A stretch of 64,000 bases of DNA from Xestospongia bergquistia (lineage: Eukaryota > Porifera > Demospongiae > Haplosclerida > Petrosiidae), in contig OZ014412.1 of the NCBI GenBank assembly GCA_963965975.1, forward strand, positions 10,707,849-10,771,848, given 5' to 3'. The notes beneath the pieces were generated by a model, which was not told the DNA's origin, made no database searches, and saw nothing but the letters and a program-made list of their open reading frames with translations. Position 1 is the first letter of the stretch. Each line of letters begins with the position of its first letter. This document shows positions 37,748 to 51,431 of this stretch, in pieces. Both the position numbers and the translations under genes were made by a program.

Positions 37748-40162
37748 TAAATCATAGCATTAGAACTACAAGTCAGATAATGTTCACATACATGGCAATC
37801 GATTTTCAACATATACTTAACAACATATGTACTAACATTTGAGTAAGAACACCAAATCAGTAAGAGCTATATAAGCAAACTTCAAGAAGGCAGATTGAAG
37901 GGGTTTGTTGAGTTGACTTAGCCAGTCACTGATCCTTGACAATAATGTGAATAAAATTGCCAAACTGGCATGAGTTAGTAATGACGCATCCTGTTTTTTA
38001 TGCTTTTTGAAAGGATAAAGTGATTGTAATTATTATAACAATTGTTTCTACATAGACTTAAAGATTGTGAAACACGAACTCAAATAGGTAGATACAATAA
38101 TCCATTTTGTTAATAACAATTGTGTTCTTACCTGAATCAGAAAATAACTCATTGATCTCTCAATAGTCATTTTCAATGTGAACAGCATATATTTACTCTT
38201 TACTTAGATAACAAAATGTTAAATGCTAGTAAGGTTAGTAGGCTATGCCTATATTATAATCTGTCATTATTGTTTAACTCGCGACATGCATGTACATCTA
38301 CTGCATTCCATCAATAAGAGCATGGTCACTTAATTGAGAGAGAGAGAAGAAACATACTTAACATTATTTCTGTTAGAAACTGTATATTTTCTGCTGGTCT
38401 ACATAAGAAAATGATATTTGTCTTTGATCAATAAAAAGAAACTTAAGAGAAAAAAGGTTAAATTTGGAAACTATCCCTTACTTTGTAATGACAATTTCTC
38501 TTATTGATATAGCAAACATCTATACAGCATTTTCTACCATAGAATTTCTCCCTTTCTGCTTGACATATAAGAGTAGAGAGACTCAATAATACTACATATG
38601 TACATGTATGTACAAAAGTACCTTAGCTAATACATGTACATTTAAGTGTTACAATAAATTTCTAACCACTTTATATCAAACTACAGCTCCCGCTGTCTGT
38701 AATGGTTGCTATAAGAAGTCACCATGAATTCTCATTTGTGATCCTATAACTAACAGCAGACAGATGATATGAAATAATACCTCAATAAAGATAGTAATAT
38801 GAAATATAGACATTGATATGTACTATAAACACCCAATTTGTCATAAGGAAATAAAAATTAATACTAGATTAATTTTAGATCTTATAGCTAAATACTTACT
38901 GATAGAAAGCTTAGCTAACATTTAGATTAGTAAGCCACATGCTTACTTAATAACGACTTATGCACTATACATATATTCAATGGTGTATTGGCATATAGCT
39001 CTTTCTACTTCAGGACTTTCCATTACTACTTTGCAAATACAAAATTTATCACTTGAACAATCAATTACAATTGTAATCTTCTAATTCCCTTATATCTACA
39101 TTTCATATACATTGATATTTAACATTAGTAGTACTACCATGACACCCATAATGGACTCCTATCACTAATAAGTCTGTTAAGTTTGACACCATTACTTTTG
39201 ACACCTACTGTGCTGAATTAATACTTCATTACGTATAGGAAAATAGCACATGACAAGTTTTATATAAAAGAATAGCTTATCAGGTCTTGTAGAGAAAAAA
39301 GGTTGTCAATACAATAAATTACCTGGATTGTATATGTTGTTTTCTACAATTTCATATGGCTATTAGAGAAACTTGATCATATCACCCACTCAAAAACAAA
39401 GCTTTAAATATAGTTGAGTTTAATTTTTTAATAGTGACAAATCATTATATATAAATAAGAGCTTTGTATTGAAATTATCTACAATAGTTTTTAATTGATA
39501 ATTTAGTGAGCATCCAATGAAAATGCATTGTCATGCACACATAGCTAGGTATGCAAAACTGTTTTTGAGATATTTACAGAAATGGTCCCTTTTGCAAATC
39601 AGATCACTTGTGTGTAAACAGCCTTTATTATGTTATGAAAGTTGTAACATATCTGAAGTTTGTCATAGTAGTTATCCAAGGAGGCAGGAATGTCACAAAT
39701 TTGTACATGAAATACTTTCATCATTTTTACCACAGAAGTGATGGAAAGATGTAAAATTTTCTTGACTTTCTTGGGGCAATGCAATTGTTTTACCAAAATA
39801 AGATTCAGTGCCACAAGATCAATTCCTATGAAATCAACTCTTTTTTTATCAATCATGCAAGACTAACAGTAGTTGCTAAAAACTACAAATTAATTAATAT
39901 TAACATACTATTAGTAAGTGATAACTATTTAAAAATTTATTACAAAATTTTAAGTCTAGCATTAACAGAAAGTACTTTCTTGCAATCCATCCTGTGTCTT
40001 TGCATATGTATTTAGCCTTCATAACAAAGGGCTCTTTAACATCTATGAGTTTTAACAAATTCAGACATTCCAAGTCATAAAATTATTGTGTAACAAAACA
40101 GCTTGATCAACAACAACACAAAAAAATAACAAAAGTATTATATAATATATCATATCATGAAA

Positions 40163-40279
40163 ATGTTCTAGAATGTTCTGTAGACTAATCATAACAATTG
40201 TTGAATTGTCCATTGCCCATATGAATAGGTGCCTGGTTCTGATTGTCTAATTATGTTCTAGAATGTTCTGTAGACTAAT
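40163..40279. promoter_or_regulatory. Two heat-shock-element-like sites in a 90-bp-spaced direct repeat
   Basis: ATGTTCTAGAATGTTCTGTA recurs at 40163 and 40253. Each has TTC-nn-GAA-nn-TTC, the three-unit pattern bound by heat shock factor. Function is inferred. The nearest gene, the caspase-like/ApoL gene, ends 447 bp away, so a role as its promoter is unlikely. Confidence 0.4.
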
Positions 40280-40725
40280 TATAATGAATGTTAATACATT
40301 ACAATTGTTTTTCCAATGAAAAGCTTTTAATACATGTGAAGCTAAGACTGGGTTTTGATAAATTAATATTAATTGCTCAAAGAAATTGAATTTAAGTAAA
40401 AATAACCTGAGAAGTGGTAAGAGGAAGTGACAATGAATTTAATAAATTGTATTTACTTTCAAAGGGAATTGACGTCATGGGATTGATCTAAAAAAAGTTG
40501 ATCTTGTGGGAATTGAACTCATAGTTATATTGTTTATGACTATTTAAAAGATGCAAGTTGTGGTAGCTATTAACGTGTATCTTTAACAACAGATTAATCG
40601 ACCTATTGCTAAATGTAGGTTCCATTGTATACTATAAAAGTGAATGAATATTACAAAACTTTAAATTTAACACACATGATATATTATCATTAGTTTAAAT
40701 CAATGTTAATATATAGGTACACATG

Positions 40726-43338
40726 TTATATGCGTGTACTTTTAAGTAAAGGGCTGGTTTCATCATCACTTTCATCATCACTTTTATATGGTTCATTATG
40801 CTCAATGCAATACAGTTCTTTTTTCATTTCTTTAATTTTTTCCATATACCACACACAATTTGAGTCTTTCTCGTTTTTACCATCTTCACCACGTGTTGCT
40901 AAATGATAGCTATTACTAGCAATCTGGTAGATATCAAGAGGTGCAGTGACAAGTAGTGCAATTCCACCAACCACTCCTCCAGTAACAGCAGCAGCTCGAA
41001 GACCAACAGTCCCAACTCTGGCAATTGCTCCCCCTGAAGCAAGTCCTATTTCAACACCTGCTGCAGTACCTTTAGCAACACCTACACCAACACGACCTCC
41101 AATACCCAATGTACTGTGTGCTATGTCACCCATGTTCATTTCAGCCTTTCTTTGAGCAGTTCGAAGAGCTTGATTATATTTAATAGCTATATTATTAACA
41201 ATCAAGCTAAGTTGTTGATCAAGCTTGATATATTCATTTGCTTCCTTTAACATGGAAGAAGTCATTACTTTAGAGACAACTGCAGCACCAAATGAAGTAG
41301 CTGTTCCTAGAGCTCCCACCCCAGCTCCAGCTAATGTCAATCCAATAGATGCACCAAATGTAAATGGTATAAGAATTAGACCAGTTATAGTAAGAGCACC
41401 TCCAACAACTAGACTTGTTGTAGATCCAGCAATTTTAGCAATCCTGACATCTCGGACTATTTTTAATATATCATTTCTTTGTTCTTCAAGAAAATGAATT
41501 GTTTGCCGACGAACAGGACACCAAATGGCAAGAGACAATTGACACTGTTGCTTCAGACGTTGATGTTGATGATATTCAGTCTCACTAATAAAAAATATTT
41601 AGAAAAGGCTTTAGTAAACAGTGTACAAAGAAATAAAATCATAAGTAGAATAAGAAAATTTGAAGCTATTCTGTATGACATCTGTAATGAATTACTTTGG
41701 TAAGTGTACAAGGAACTTAGAAATCAGGTAGATGGTGGTACTACCTATGTAAGGATAGCACAATGTTATCTTCTTTTTCTACCACAATAACTACAAAGGT
41801 AGAAGCCTTATAAAGATTTTTTATACAGAAAGCTATGTTTTCACATGAGATATCTACTTTAAAAGTCTTATTTTGAGAGATTTTAACAACAAAAGTAGGG
41901 ATTTGCCATGGAAGAGACATGAGGTATAATTATATTCACGAGAAACAATAGAGGTCATTAACAGAAACCATAAAAATGGGCAGTGTCTGGTAATAGAATG
42001 TTGTACTTTAATGTGAATTTAATACTATGTCTAACGTTAGAATGATTGCAAAGAATGATTTTAAAAAATAACTTTGTTATTACTTTATTATTACTTTTTA
42101 TAACTACTTATGAATATGTATACTCTTGCAACTTTGCCAAATACTAATATAGAAATTAAGTGAACAGGTTCAAGATGTGAGGATGCTATGTAGCCCATTC
42201 TCCTGTTCTCACGTATGTTGAACTAGTTCTCTCAATTTTATGCTAGCTTGGGAAAACAAGATGAACTATTTGATTGTTCAGCTACTTCCTGGTATTCTAC
42301 ACTTTAGAAATGCTTTATCACAAAGTTAGAAGTCTCAATAGTTGGAAGAGTTGGCAACTAAGTGCTCAAATTAGCCTAATATCTCTTTATCATGGAGTTA
42401 TTGTGCACGTGAAAGAATCATTATCATTGATTGCAGCAGTAATTTTTCCAGTGCCTTCTCTATATATTGAGAATCATTATGATCAACGATAAAAACTTAA
42501 GATCTTTAAAAAAGTATATATATTTGTGGTTATAAAAACTTTATTATGTTTTCTATAGGTTTTTCTGGAAAAGGGTAAAGGCACTTGCATATCAACTAAG
42601 ATGTGCTCAAGACTTCACAATCTCTGCACACATGTGAATATTAATAGGCATGACTTTGTGTATTCATTTTGATAGGTGTCTCTTAACTATACTGCATATG
42701 ATATATATTATATATTGCTTACTTGTTGTTAGGGGACTGAATTGATAAAATCATGCTATTTTGAAGATCTTGACCTTTTTGGTAATAAATGGGATAATGA
42801 TTGCGTTCAGTTTTCTTTATGATTTCATCCACTATATCACTAACTGTATTATTGGAAAGAGCTTGTATACATTCAATAAAAATTGACACTTGTGATGATT
42901 TATTTTGACTAGGATATGCAAAGAAAAACACAAAATTAGATAAAGAACAACTCTCATTGGTAATTGTAGGTGAATTTTCACCTTCGGTCAGAATAGTTTG
43001 GAAAAAAAACAGTTTTGGACATTCAACATTGGAGAAACAGCTCAGTATATCTGTTGTTTGTAGAGTTCCATTATTATTACAATATATTTCAGGTGTCTTT
43101 CCTTTGCTGAGGATAATTAGAACAAAAGCATTCAATGGATTTGTAGCTGCAACTTCATTAACTCCTTTAAGAAGGTGCAAAAGAGGTTTAGGAGAAAGAC
43201 TATTGAAGTTCAAAACTATAAAGCAAATTTCCTTTAATTCTTTAATGAGGTCTTGGACATCCTTATGACTATTTGACTGATCTTCAATAGCTTCTACATT
43301 ATCAATAATAATTGCAAGGCCTGGAACTGTCATCTGAT
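40726..43338 (-). CDS. Catalytically dead caspase-like domain fused to an apolipoprotein-L-like domain (two exons found, 5' end unresolved)
   Basis: Exon 42723-43338 is spliced to 40726-41584; a strong GTAAGC donor and an ATTAG acceptor keep phase. The first exon reads as a caspase p20/p10 fold: GLAIIIDN at the first strand, NAFVLIILSKG where active enzymes have the catalytic His (SHG), and PKLFFFQTILT where they have the catalytic Cys (QACRG), so His is Lys (codon 43103-43105) and Cys is replaced (about 42992-42994). The second exon matches the ApoL family: helices DILKIVRDVRIAKIAG, then a long Gly/Ala-rich hydrophobic stretch (GGALTITGLILIPFTFGAS), a second hydrophobic segment (GGVVGGIALLVTAPLDIYQIA), and an acidic end DDESDDETSPLLKSTRI. 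A regulator of cell death or membrane permeability is plausible. The start lies upstream; 43716-43820 is a possible earlier exon but its phase does not join. Confidence 0.72.
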
Positions 43339-44232
43339 CTACAAAATGCAAAAAATAATGTGGCAATGTATAGAATAATGTTGTTTTAGCTAGAGGTTAT
43401 AACTTTGCAATTTTAATAAAATCAAGAAGTGACATAATTATATAGAGTATATCAATGAATATATTAAATAAAATGAATTAAATTAATTATAGTTGTAGTT
43501 TTACTGGAAAGGACTTTCAGTCAATGTTATAGCAATTGATAAAGCAAAGCAAAAGGATATTCAAATTTATAAGTACATTTATTTCTTTTTAATAGTGCTT
43601 CACATCTTAAATTTCTATAAGATAAATGGTTTCTTCTTCCACTAGTAGCTTGACCCACAGTAGAAAAGGTTGCTTAATAAACCAATTAGTATCTTTGATC
43701 ATTAAAGTTAGTTACAAAATTGTTGATATGATCGTCTGCCTTGGTATCTAAAGAGCGGTTAAATGAAATATTTAAACTTGTTTCTAATAGCTTTAATGCT
43801 TCAACAAGATCCTCCATCATTGTTGGGATAACAATACTATTGATCACTTATAGTTGATGTGTGTTAAGTAAATGGATCTAGTAAATATTTTATGTTTTCT
43901 AGATCTTGCACAATGAGCTGTAGTGTATGTTAGAAACAATCATTCAAGCGTCAGTCATTTGAGTGTTGTCTTACTCCTAAAGTGACATGAGGTGGCCTTG
44001 GTCTTTTAGAAGAATTGAAATGGCATATTATTCCCAGGTATAACAAATCTCATACCTTCTCAGTCCAGATCAGATATTGCATGAAAAAAAAACACGATAC
44101 ACGAATAAATACATGTAGTTTGCAATTAAAAGTATGTAAATGTACATACATGAAGATTAGAATAAATACACGATGGTATTCCGTGTATTTCCATCTATAA
44201 AAATATAACACGTGGCCATGAGAAGGACAAGA

Positions 44233-46086
44233 TGGAGTCTTCTTCTGTACCAGTAGTACCCTCAGTAGTTTAAATTGACTTTTTGGTTTTTCCTAACGAG
44301 GTGACAAAAAAGAAGATTGTAGTGCTAAGTGTAAGATTTGTTTAAAAAATTACAAGTATACATTAACAATAAAAAGAAAACCTTCTGAAACATTTACAGA
44401 CAAGACATGAATGAGCGTTGAACAAGGACAAAGAGGAGCAAGCCGAGCTACTTCGACTTCGTTTACTGGATTCTAATCAAACTATGTTATCACCTTATGG
44501 ATGTGTTGTGAGGAAGCACACAGATTTTACAAATCAGGACACCATTTTAACATCAATTGTTAGAAATCTATGTGGAGCTGGAGGACTTGCTATTGGAATA
44601 GTTGAAAGACCATGGTTCCACCAGTTTATGAAAGATGTTGAACCAAGGTTTCGTTCTGTTTCTAGGATGGCTGTTAAAAGAAAGTTGAATGAGTTGTACC
44701 AACAGGAACAAAGCAGTTTACTTCATGAGGTCAATATTGTATGCAAACCAACAGTAACACTTGATTTCTGGACAGGGCATGATGGTCGTAGCTTTATGGG
44801 GTGCACTATTCATTATATACATGAGAGAGAAAGAGAGCTGAAGAATGCCATGCTATTTTTTAGTGAAGTTCCACAACCACATACATCTGAGAATGTAAGA
44901 ATTAAATTTGAGGATTAACTAAATTGTAGTGGAGTTAGCTGTTTCCAGATTGTCACAGATAATGCTGCCAACATGAAAAGTGCCTTCCATGTTACTGATG
45001 ATGAAAATTATGAGTTAGATGAAACCTTTGAATTTCCAGATGATGAAGATGATAGCCATGATGATACCAATGAAACAATTGACTTGAGTTACTGGTCACC
45101 ACAGCCATTGATTCATTTTGATGGATGGATGGATTGGATGTGCAGCACATCAACTTCAACTTGTTGTGCATGATGGATACAAAGAACTTAACAACTATCA
45201 ATGAATTCAAGCAGTGTTCAGCAAGTGCAAATCCATTAGCAAACTCTCTCGCCAATCTAGTCACTTCAAATATGCCTTAAGTTCAAGAAATCTGGTTCCT
45301 AATGATACCCGATGGAACTCACATTTCAGATTGCATCAACATATTCTGAAGCATGTTGAAGAAATCAACAAAGCTTTAGATAAGGAGGGTTGATCAGTTC
45401 TGTGTCTATAAACAGCTGATAAAGATATTATTTCTAAAATAGTTGAGGTAATGCATTATTTTTCAGAAGCTACCAATATACTCCAAGCTGAGATGAAACC
45501 TACCATTAATCAAGTGATTCCTGTAGTGGATTCTCTTGAGAATGCCTTAGAAAGCATTAATAAAGACACAGCAAGTATTAATGCTTTGTGTGAGTGCCTG
45601 CTAAACAGTCTAGTGAGACGGTTTTCTTACCTCCTTCAGTCATCTGTTCACTTAGCTGCTACAGCTCTAGATGCAACAATCAAACTCTCCTTTATTGATA
45701 ACACTAAACCAGGGAAGAAATTTGTTTTTGATTCTAGTATTGTTAAGAGGAAGTTAAAGCAACTGCTTCCTGAATCTGCAGTTGATGTCCAAGTGAATCC
45801 AGTCTCTCTCCAGCCAGAACCAGCAAAGAAGCGTAGGCTGTTAGATTTTATCAGTGTGTCATTGGATGTCTGTTCTACATACTCATCTGGACTTGACAAT
45901 GAACTACAGTCTTACTTTGATCAACCTCGGGTTAAAACAGACCCCATTCAGTTTTGGTTTGAGAGAAATACAACAAGCCTGTCAACATTGGCCCTCCAAT
46001 TTTTCCTATTCCATCTAGCTCACCACCCGTTGAACGCTTATTTTCCGAAGCAGGTTTTGTACTTAACCAAAGAAGAACAAGATTGA
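44233..46086 (+). pseudogene. hAT-superfamily transposase relic
   Basis: Fragments in several frames read as a hAT transposase: a BED-type C-x2-C start near 44330 (CKICLKNYK), VTLDFWTGHDGRSFMGCTIHYI at about 44755-44818, DTRWNSHFRLHQH near 45307, and a C-terminal part at 45451-46086 with LAATALDATIKLSF. Stops and frameshifts at about 44270, 44916, 45171 and 45392 break it. It lies just upstream of the caspase-like/ApoL gene on the other strand. Clear terminal repeats were not found. Confidence 0.75.
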
Positions 46087-46099
46087 ATAGCCTACAACT

Positions 46100-49000
46100 T
46101 GAACAATTACTTTTTTTCAAGTAACAGTTACATAAGAACTCATTTGAGTCTTTTTTGGTATAATTTTAGTCTGGTACACAAAAATACACGAAAGTAGATG
46201 TGAATTTAAAAAGTAAATACAGCAAATACACGACATTTTTAAATAATTAAAAGTAAATAGAGAGTAAAGAGAAAAAAGTAGATGTGCCTTCTCTGGTCCA
46301 GATGTAACTATATTCACTTTGTGCTAGATATTTTCAAATTCAATTCATCTAAGACGTTATTTATGACTTTGAATAGTATAAACACCAACCTTGAAAAGAA
46401 TTGTGAGGGTCATTTAGGGATTAATGATGGTGGTAATCAGAACTTTACAGCTCCCAACAAATTTACCTAGTTTCTAGTGAATCTTAACACTGCCAACTTT
46501 CTTTTTTTTGTATTTTGTCTTCTTTTTATCTGCCAGTGACTACATGTGTGATCACATTTACTTAGCTTCATTTGATTGACTTGTTACATCCCCTGTTAGT
46601 TACTATCATGGCTACTAGAATTAGAACATCATTCGTCTTCAACCTCTGTTGTCTCCTGTTTCATCTACATCTTGTCATTCTTCTGAAAGCACTGCTCAAC
46701 AGGCCATACCTGAATTGATTGCTGTAACATTATGATCGACAAAGTCATGGGAAGCACATTAGCAATTGGATAGTAAATGATCATACAACAATACAAACAG
46801 AATAGTTGTCACCTTGTATGTTAACCTGGGTTATTCCTAAATCTAATAAAGTAAAGGTTTATATGTCCCTGTATTTTGTAGTTTAAACTGTCTTTGTCTT
46901 CTTTGTTGCAAATTACCTCTCTTTCCCCTTACTTAACATTGCAATACTTGCACTATCTCTCAATCATCTCTTTCTAAATTTTTCTTCTCTGTCTTCTGCT
47001 GCCTCTGATGCACAACAGGCTCTCTCTCCTTTTCTCTTCCAAGCTAATGTGTAGCTAAATATCCATGCCCATGCTATAGCTCAGACTAGTACAAAGGGAA
47101 CTTTACAAAAGCATGTGTTCTGTTCAATTACTTAATGTTAAACTAGGTGAAATGTAAGGGATTGTGAGACAAGCCTGAGCTTCAATGACACTTTGATACG
47201 ATGTATTTGGTATCTATTGTAGATGTTGGAAGTTCAGTATTCATGGATGCCAGTAGTGAGTCATGTGAATGCAATTATGCAACACTAAGTCTTAAGGCAG
47301 CTATAAGTAATATGAAATATATGAGTAGATAGATATATCATCTTAATTAAAGTAGGCCAACTGCAAAATGGCAATAGTTGTAGTATGACATGCTGATCTA
47401 CTGAACTATTTAAATTTATTATTAATGTCTCCAAACTCTTGATCCTTTCTTTTCAGGGAGTCTGAGAATGTACATGTTAGTGCTAAGTGATCATATCAGT
47501 GGTCCAGTTATTGCAATTGAAATTGGCTATTGCATGATAATACAATCATCTTGATTGTAATCATGTGTTGTTGCACATGTGCAGATGGCCATTTGTGAAC
47601 ACTTATATAAAAATTGCTGTACAGGTATTTTCTATGGCATTGTTTCAGCCAAAAAGAAATGGCTAAGCTGGTGATGATCATTCACACACATATAGGTTTA
47701 GGCATGCCTGTTTAGTGGTTAGGGTTTAAGGTCTGGGGTCTAGCAGTGAATGTGTTTAATCATACTATCTACATGTGCCACATGTTAACCCATGGCACCA
47801 TACATTTTGGCTGAAAAGTCGCACCATAATTTTCAGATCAGTTGTCAGTTTGGCAAACGTGCATATGTAGTTGTGTGCTATAAATCGGTAAATAAAGCAG
47901 CAATTTCAAATACAGTTTACTGAAGGTACAGTCTTGAGAAAATACCATTGCCATACTCTATAGTCTTGAGATGGAGTATTGTCTGGGTTTATCTAGATCT
48001 GTTAACACATCAAGACTCATTTTGCAATTTTTTAACTCTTCAATGTATCAGAACATACAGTTTGGAGGTATATTTCACTATTTCAACAAACAGGTGATGT
48101 TCAGCATAAAAATAAATGGAGCAAAACCATTGATTGGTATCTATGAACAACAACATTACTCCATCTTGTTATCAATAAATAATCAAGGTATATACTTGCA
48201 TAAACTTCAAAGTGAGCTCTTCTCCAAGTTTGGAGTTGTACACCTACAATTTGCAGAACCATAAGAATAGTGGTTTGTACCAATCAAGTTGTTTGCAAAG
48301 ATCTGACATGTCAAGAGCATGTTTTACAAATGAAAGATCAGTGTATGATTTATCAATGTTGATTTTCTAGATGACATTGGTTGTGATTGATGAAGTACAT
48401 TTAGGAAGCATGGATTAGTGGAAGGGACATTCCTCTATGTGAACTAACAGTTATAGTCAGAAAAACTAGACATTCAGCAGGTGTATACATAAACTAAATT
48501 ATCCACGAAGCAAATTAATGAAACTGATTGCCACAATTTATTATAACTTTTAGAACATTAATATGACAAACTTTTTATCTGACTTTTCCCTACAAAGTCA
48601 GCACACAATTTCCTAATAATTTTTTTTAAGGCCAGACAGCTGTCTAGAGCATTTTATAACTATCAACTATTTTAGTAGGACTGCTTACTGCATAACTATT
48701 ACCAGCAAAAACACTACACAATATTCCAGGTGATGAGTAAGAGGTATTATGACCACTTACACTTCTTTAGATAAAGGAAACTGTTTCTATCTGAAGCAAG
48801 ATAAGACAGTTGATTTGGTGACAGATCATTATGAGTATTTATGATACAGTTGATCCAGGGGATGACAAAAAAATAATTGTAACTGAACTCGATTGGGGGT
48901 TCAAGACATAATTCAACTAGTCTTGTCCCTGGACTGCAATGTCTCAATCCTGGGCAAAAGACAGTCTGGTGCATTTGTTTCAAATTCTTCGTCCTAGTGT

Positions 49001-49342
49001 CATCAGTGTGACGCAGGTGATCATACAGACATTGTGGAAAAACACGATTGCTAATGTTGTGAACTTTTTTCTTACATTTTTTCTGAGGAAAGAATATTTC
49101 ATGTATTAGTAATAAAAGGATAGACAGTTAGTACCCATAGTTGATCAGTTTAATATTATCATTTCAAACACAGATTTTATAATTGTAACAACTGCTTTGT
49201 CAAGAATGGCAGTTTTTAATCTTGGAATTATCATAATTACTGACTTCGTTTCTCACGAATTTTTGTGTCAGGTGACCATTTATTACTTGTCATGTCACCA
49301 TATATAAGATTGAATGGAGTTAACATTGATGATGAATAAACA
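46100..49342. other. Intergenic
   Basis: No supported gene. A 97-codon plus-strand frame at 47971-48264 has no recognised domain. The right edge is the target site of the retrotransposon. Confidence 0.4.
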
Positions 49343-49603
49343 TGTTTGTGCTCAATATTCAATTTGATTTAATGTTTGTTGTGTTGATTGTATATTACTA
49401 ATTATCACCTTTTTGATCATTATATTGTGGTTTAGACCTGTTAAAACAAGTTTTTTTGGTGTTTAGCCCATGTGCTTTGTGTTCTAGAACATTCTATACT
49501 GTTTTGTATATAAATTGTCATGAGTTTTTGAGTAGTGTATTGTTCTTGTGTTTTGTTAAAAAAGAAAGTTTTGTTATAATCCGAGAATAGCTAAGTCTCT
49601 ACA
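49343..49603 (+). repeat. 5' LTR
   Basis: 261 bp, TG...CA ends. Contains a three-unit TTCnnGAAnnTTC at 49492-49504 and a TATATAAA box at 49517-49524. A TGG-starting possible primer-binding site follows at about 49609. Confidence 0.95.
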
Positions 49604-49693
49604 TTTAATGGTCCACCAAACCAGATCTACTTATCCTGTCTCCGCTGTTCTTGGTACTATTTCACTGTTTATACTTGACATGTACTATCAACT

Positions 49694-51431
49694 ATGTCTC
49701 AAGAAGCCCAGTTGCAGGAACGCACTCTCTCCTCGTGTCGTAGGAAGCGGGGGACTCTCAAAGGCTCTGTCACTCGCATCCGTAATCGTTTGAAAGACTT
49801 AACCGAGCAGGCCACTGAGACTTCGCCCTCCGAGGTCATCAGTCATGCAAAGCTTTTACTCAACAAGCTGGAAACCCTTTGATGCTGACTTTGAGAAATG
49901 TCATTCTGCCTTGATTGATTAAATTGAAGACGAAAGAATACTGGAACAAGAGCAGAAGGCGCTAGACGAACATGATGATGAAGTGGCTGCTCTAACCGTT
50001 GCTCTTCAGCAGTTGGTCGCGGCTCACTCTCCATCGGAAGAGAGTGGACTTCGTAAGACCATTTCTCGTCGACTCATTTGTGTTCGTACTGGCGTATCTA
50101 CCATCACGGGCTCACTAGCTACCGCATCCAATGATATCTGCCTTCTGTAGCTGAATGAAGATGAAATCAAAGGCCATAGAATAGAGCTATCTGAAATCCG
50201 AAGGGAATTGACAAGATTAGACCTAGAAGACACTGATGAACTGAAAGTCAATATGATTGAAGTTGAGAAAGCGTTGTTCGATTGCTCCCTCGAGCTTTGC
50301 AGGCTATTGCAACCCAACCAACCCAAAGACAGTAGCGACGTCATCAGTACTGAAACTAGTACCAGTAAGGGAGTCAAGCTGCCCAAGATAGATGTCCCTA
50401 CATTTGATGGGAACATCCTCAATTGGAGGACATTTTGGGAACAGTTCTCTGTAGCAGTTCATAACCATGACAACATCTCTGACTCTGAGAAGCTAGTTTA
50501 TCTGCGACACTCCTTAAAGGACAGTAAAGCTTTGAAGGCCATTGAAGGTTTATCTCGTTCCGGGGAGCACTACGTAAAGGCTGTTGAGTTGCTATAAGCT
50601 TGATTCAATCGACCCCATTTAATCCATCAAACCCACGTTAGCCGAATACTGAATGCTCCTAATTTGAAGGTAGGGAGAGGAAGGGAGCTACGACATCTAC
50701 ATGACACAATACAGCAACATCTCAGGGCACTAAAGGCGATGGACTACGAGCCATCCGGTCCGTTCATAACATCTGTACTCGAACTAAAACTCGATGCTGC
50801 CACAATGTTCGAATGGCAAAAACATAGCCAATCATCCACCGAAGTACCTCATTACCAGGATCTCCTCGAGTTCATCGATCTTCGAGCGCAAGCCTCTGAG
50901 ACGTCAACTGTTGAGCAAGCCAAAGGATCAAGCCGAATTGGATCAAGTCTCCCCAAGAAGAGTACTGTGCCAAATCGACCTCAAGTAACCTCATTCATCA
51001 CAAGTACTTCTGGTCAAACAGGTAACAATTGTATAGCATGTAATGATGGTAGTAAGCATCCCTTGCATGCATGTAGCAAATTTAAGGCATTCTCCTATGA
51101 GAATAAATTGACTTTATTGAAAAATAGCAAATTGTGTTTCAATTGCCTTAGGCCTGGTCACTTTGTCAAGATGTGTAAATCTAATCAACATTGTAAAGCC
51201 TGTCAAAGGCCCCACCATACATTATTGCATGTGGAGCTTACTGAAAGTGTACCCAACCAAAGTGATCAGATCAACCCCAATCGAACATTTCAATCCCATG
51301 CAGCAACTGAACTAAGTAACAGTACATTGCTGATGACGTGTCGCGTCCTTATACATGGTCCCAGTGACTTATCTGTCGAGGCTCGAGCTGTGTTAGACTC
51401 CGCCTCCTCCACCTCATTTGTATCAGAGTGA
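49694..51431 (+). pseudogene. gag and protease region of the BEL/Pao element, broken
   Basis: The frame begins at ATG 49694, is shifted near 49878, and is interrupted at about 49919, 50148 and 50595 and again at 51429. The coiled N-terminus, the conserved gag core (about 50380-50590), the zinc knuckle (about 51136-51230) and the start of an aspartic-protease-like domain (to 51431) remain recognisable. Confidence 0.85.

Noticed and set aside
41600..42720. Plus-strand frames between the caspase-like and ApoL exons
   Set aside because: This is the intron between them; the frames are short and have no recognisable domain.
43716..43820. Possible earlier exon of the caspase-like/ApoL gene (starts MMEDLVEALKLLETSLN)
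   Set aside because: It has a good donor and a plausible helical sequence but ends in phase 0, while the caspase exon needs phase 1. Left out until transcripts are seen.
50024..50422. 132-codon minus-strand frame inside the retrotransposon
   Set aside because: It is the antisense shadow of gag.
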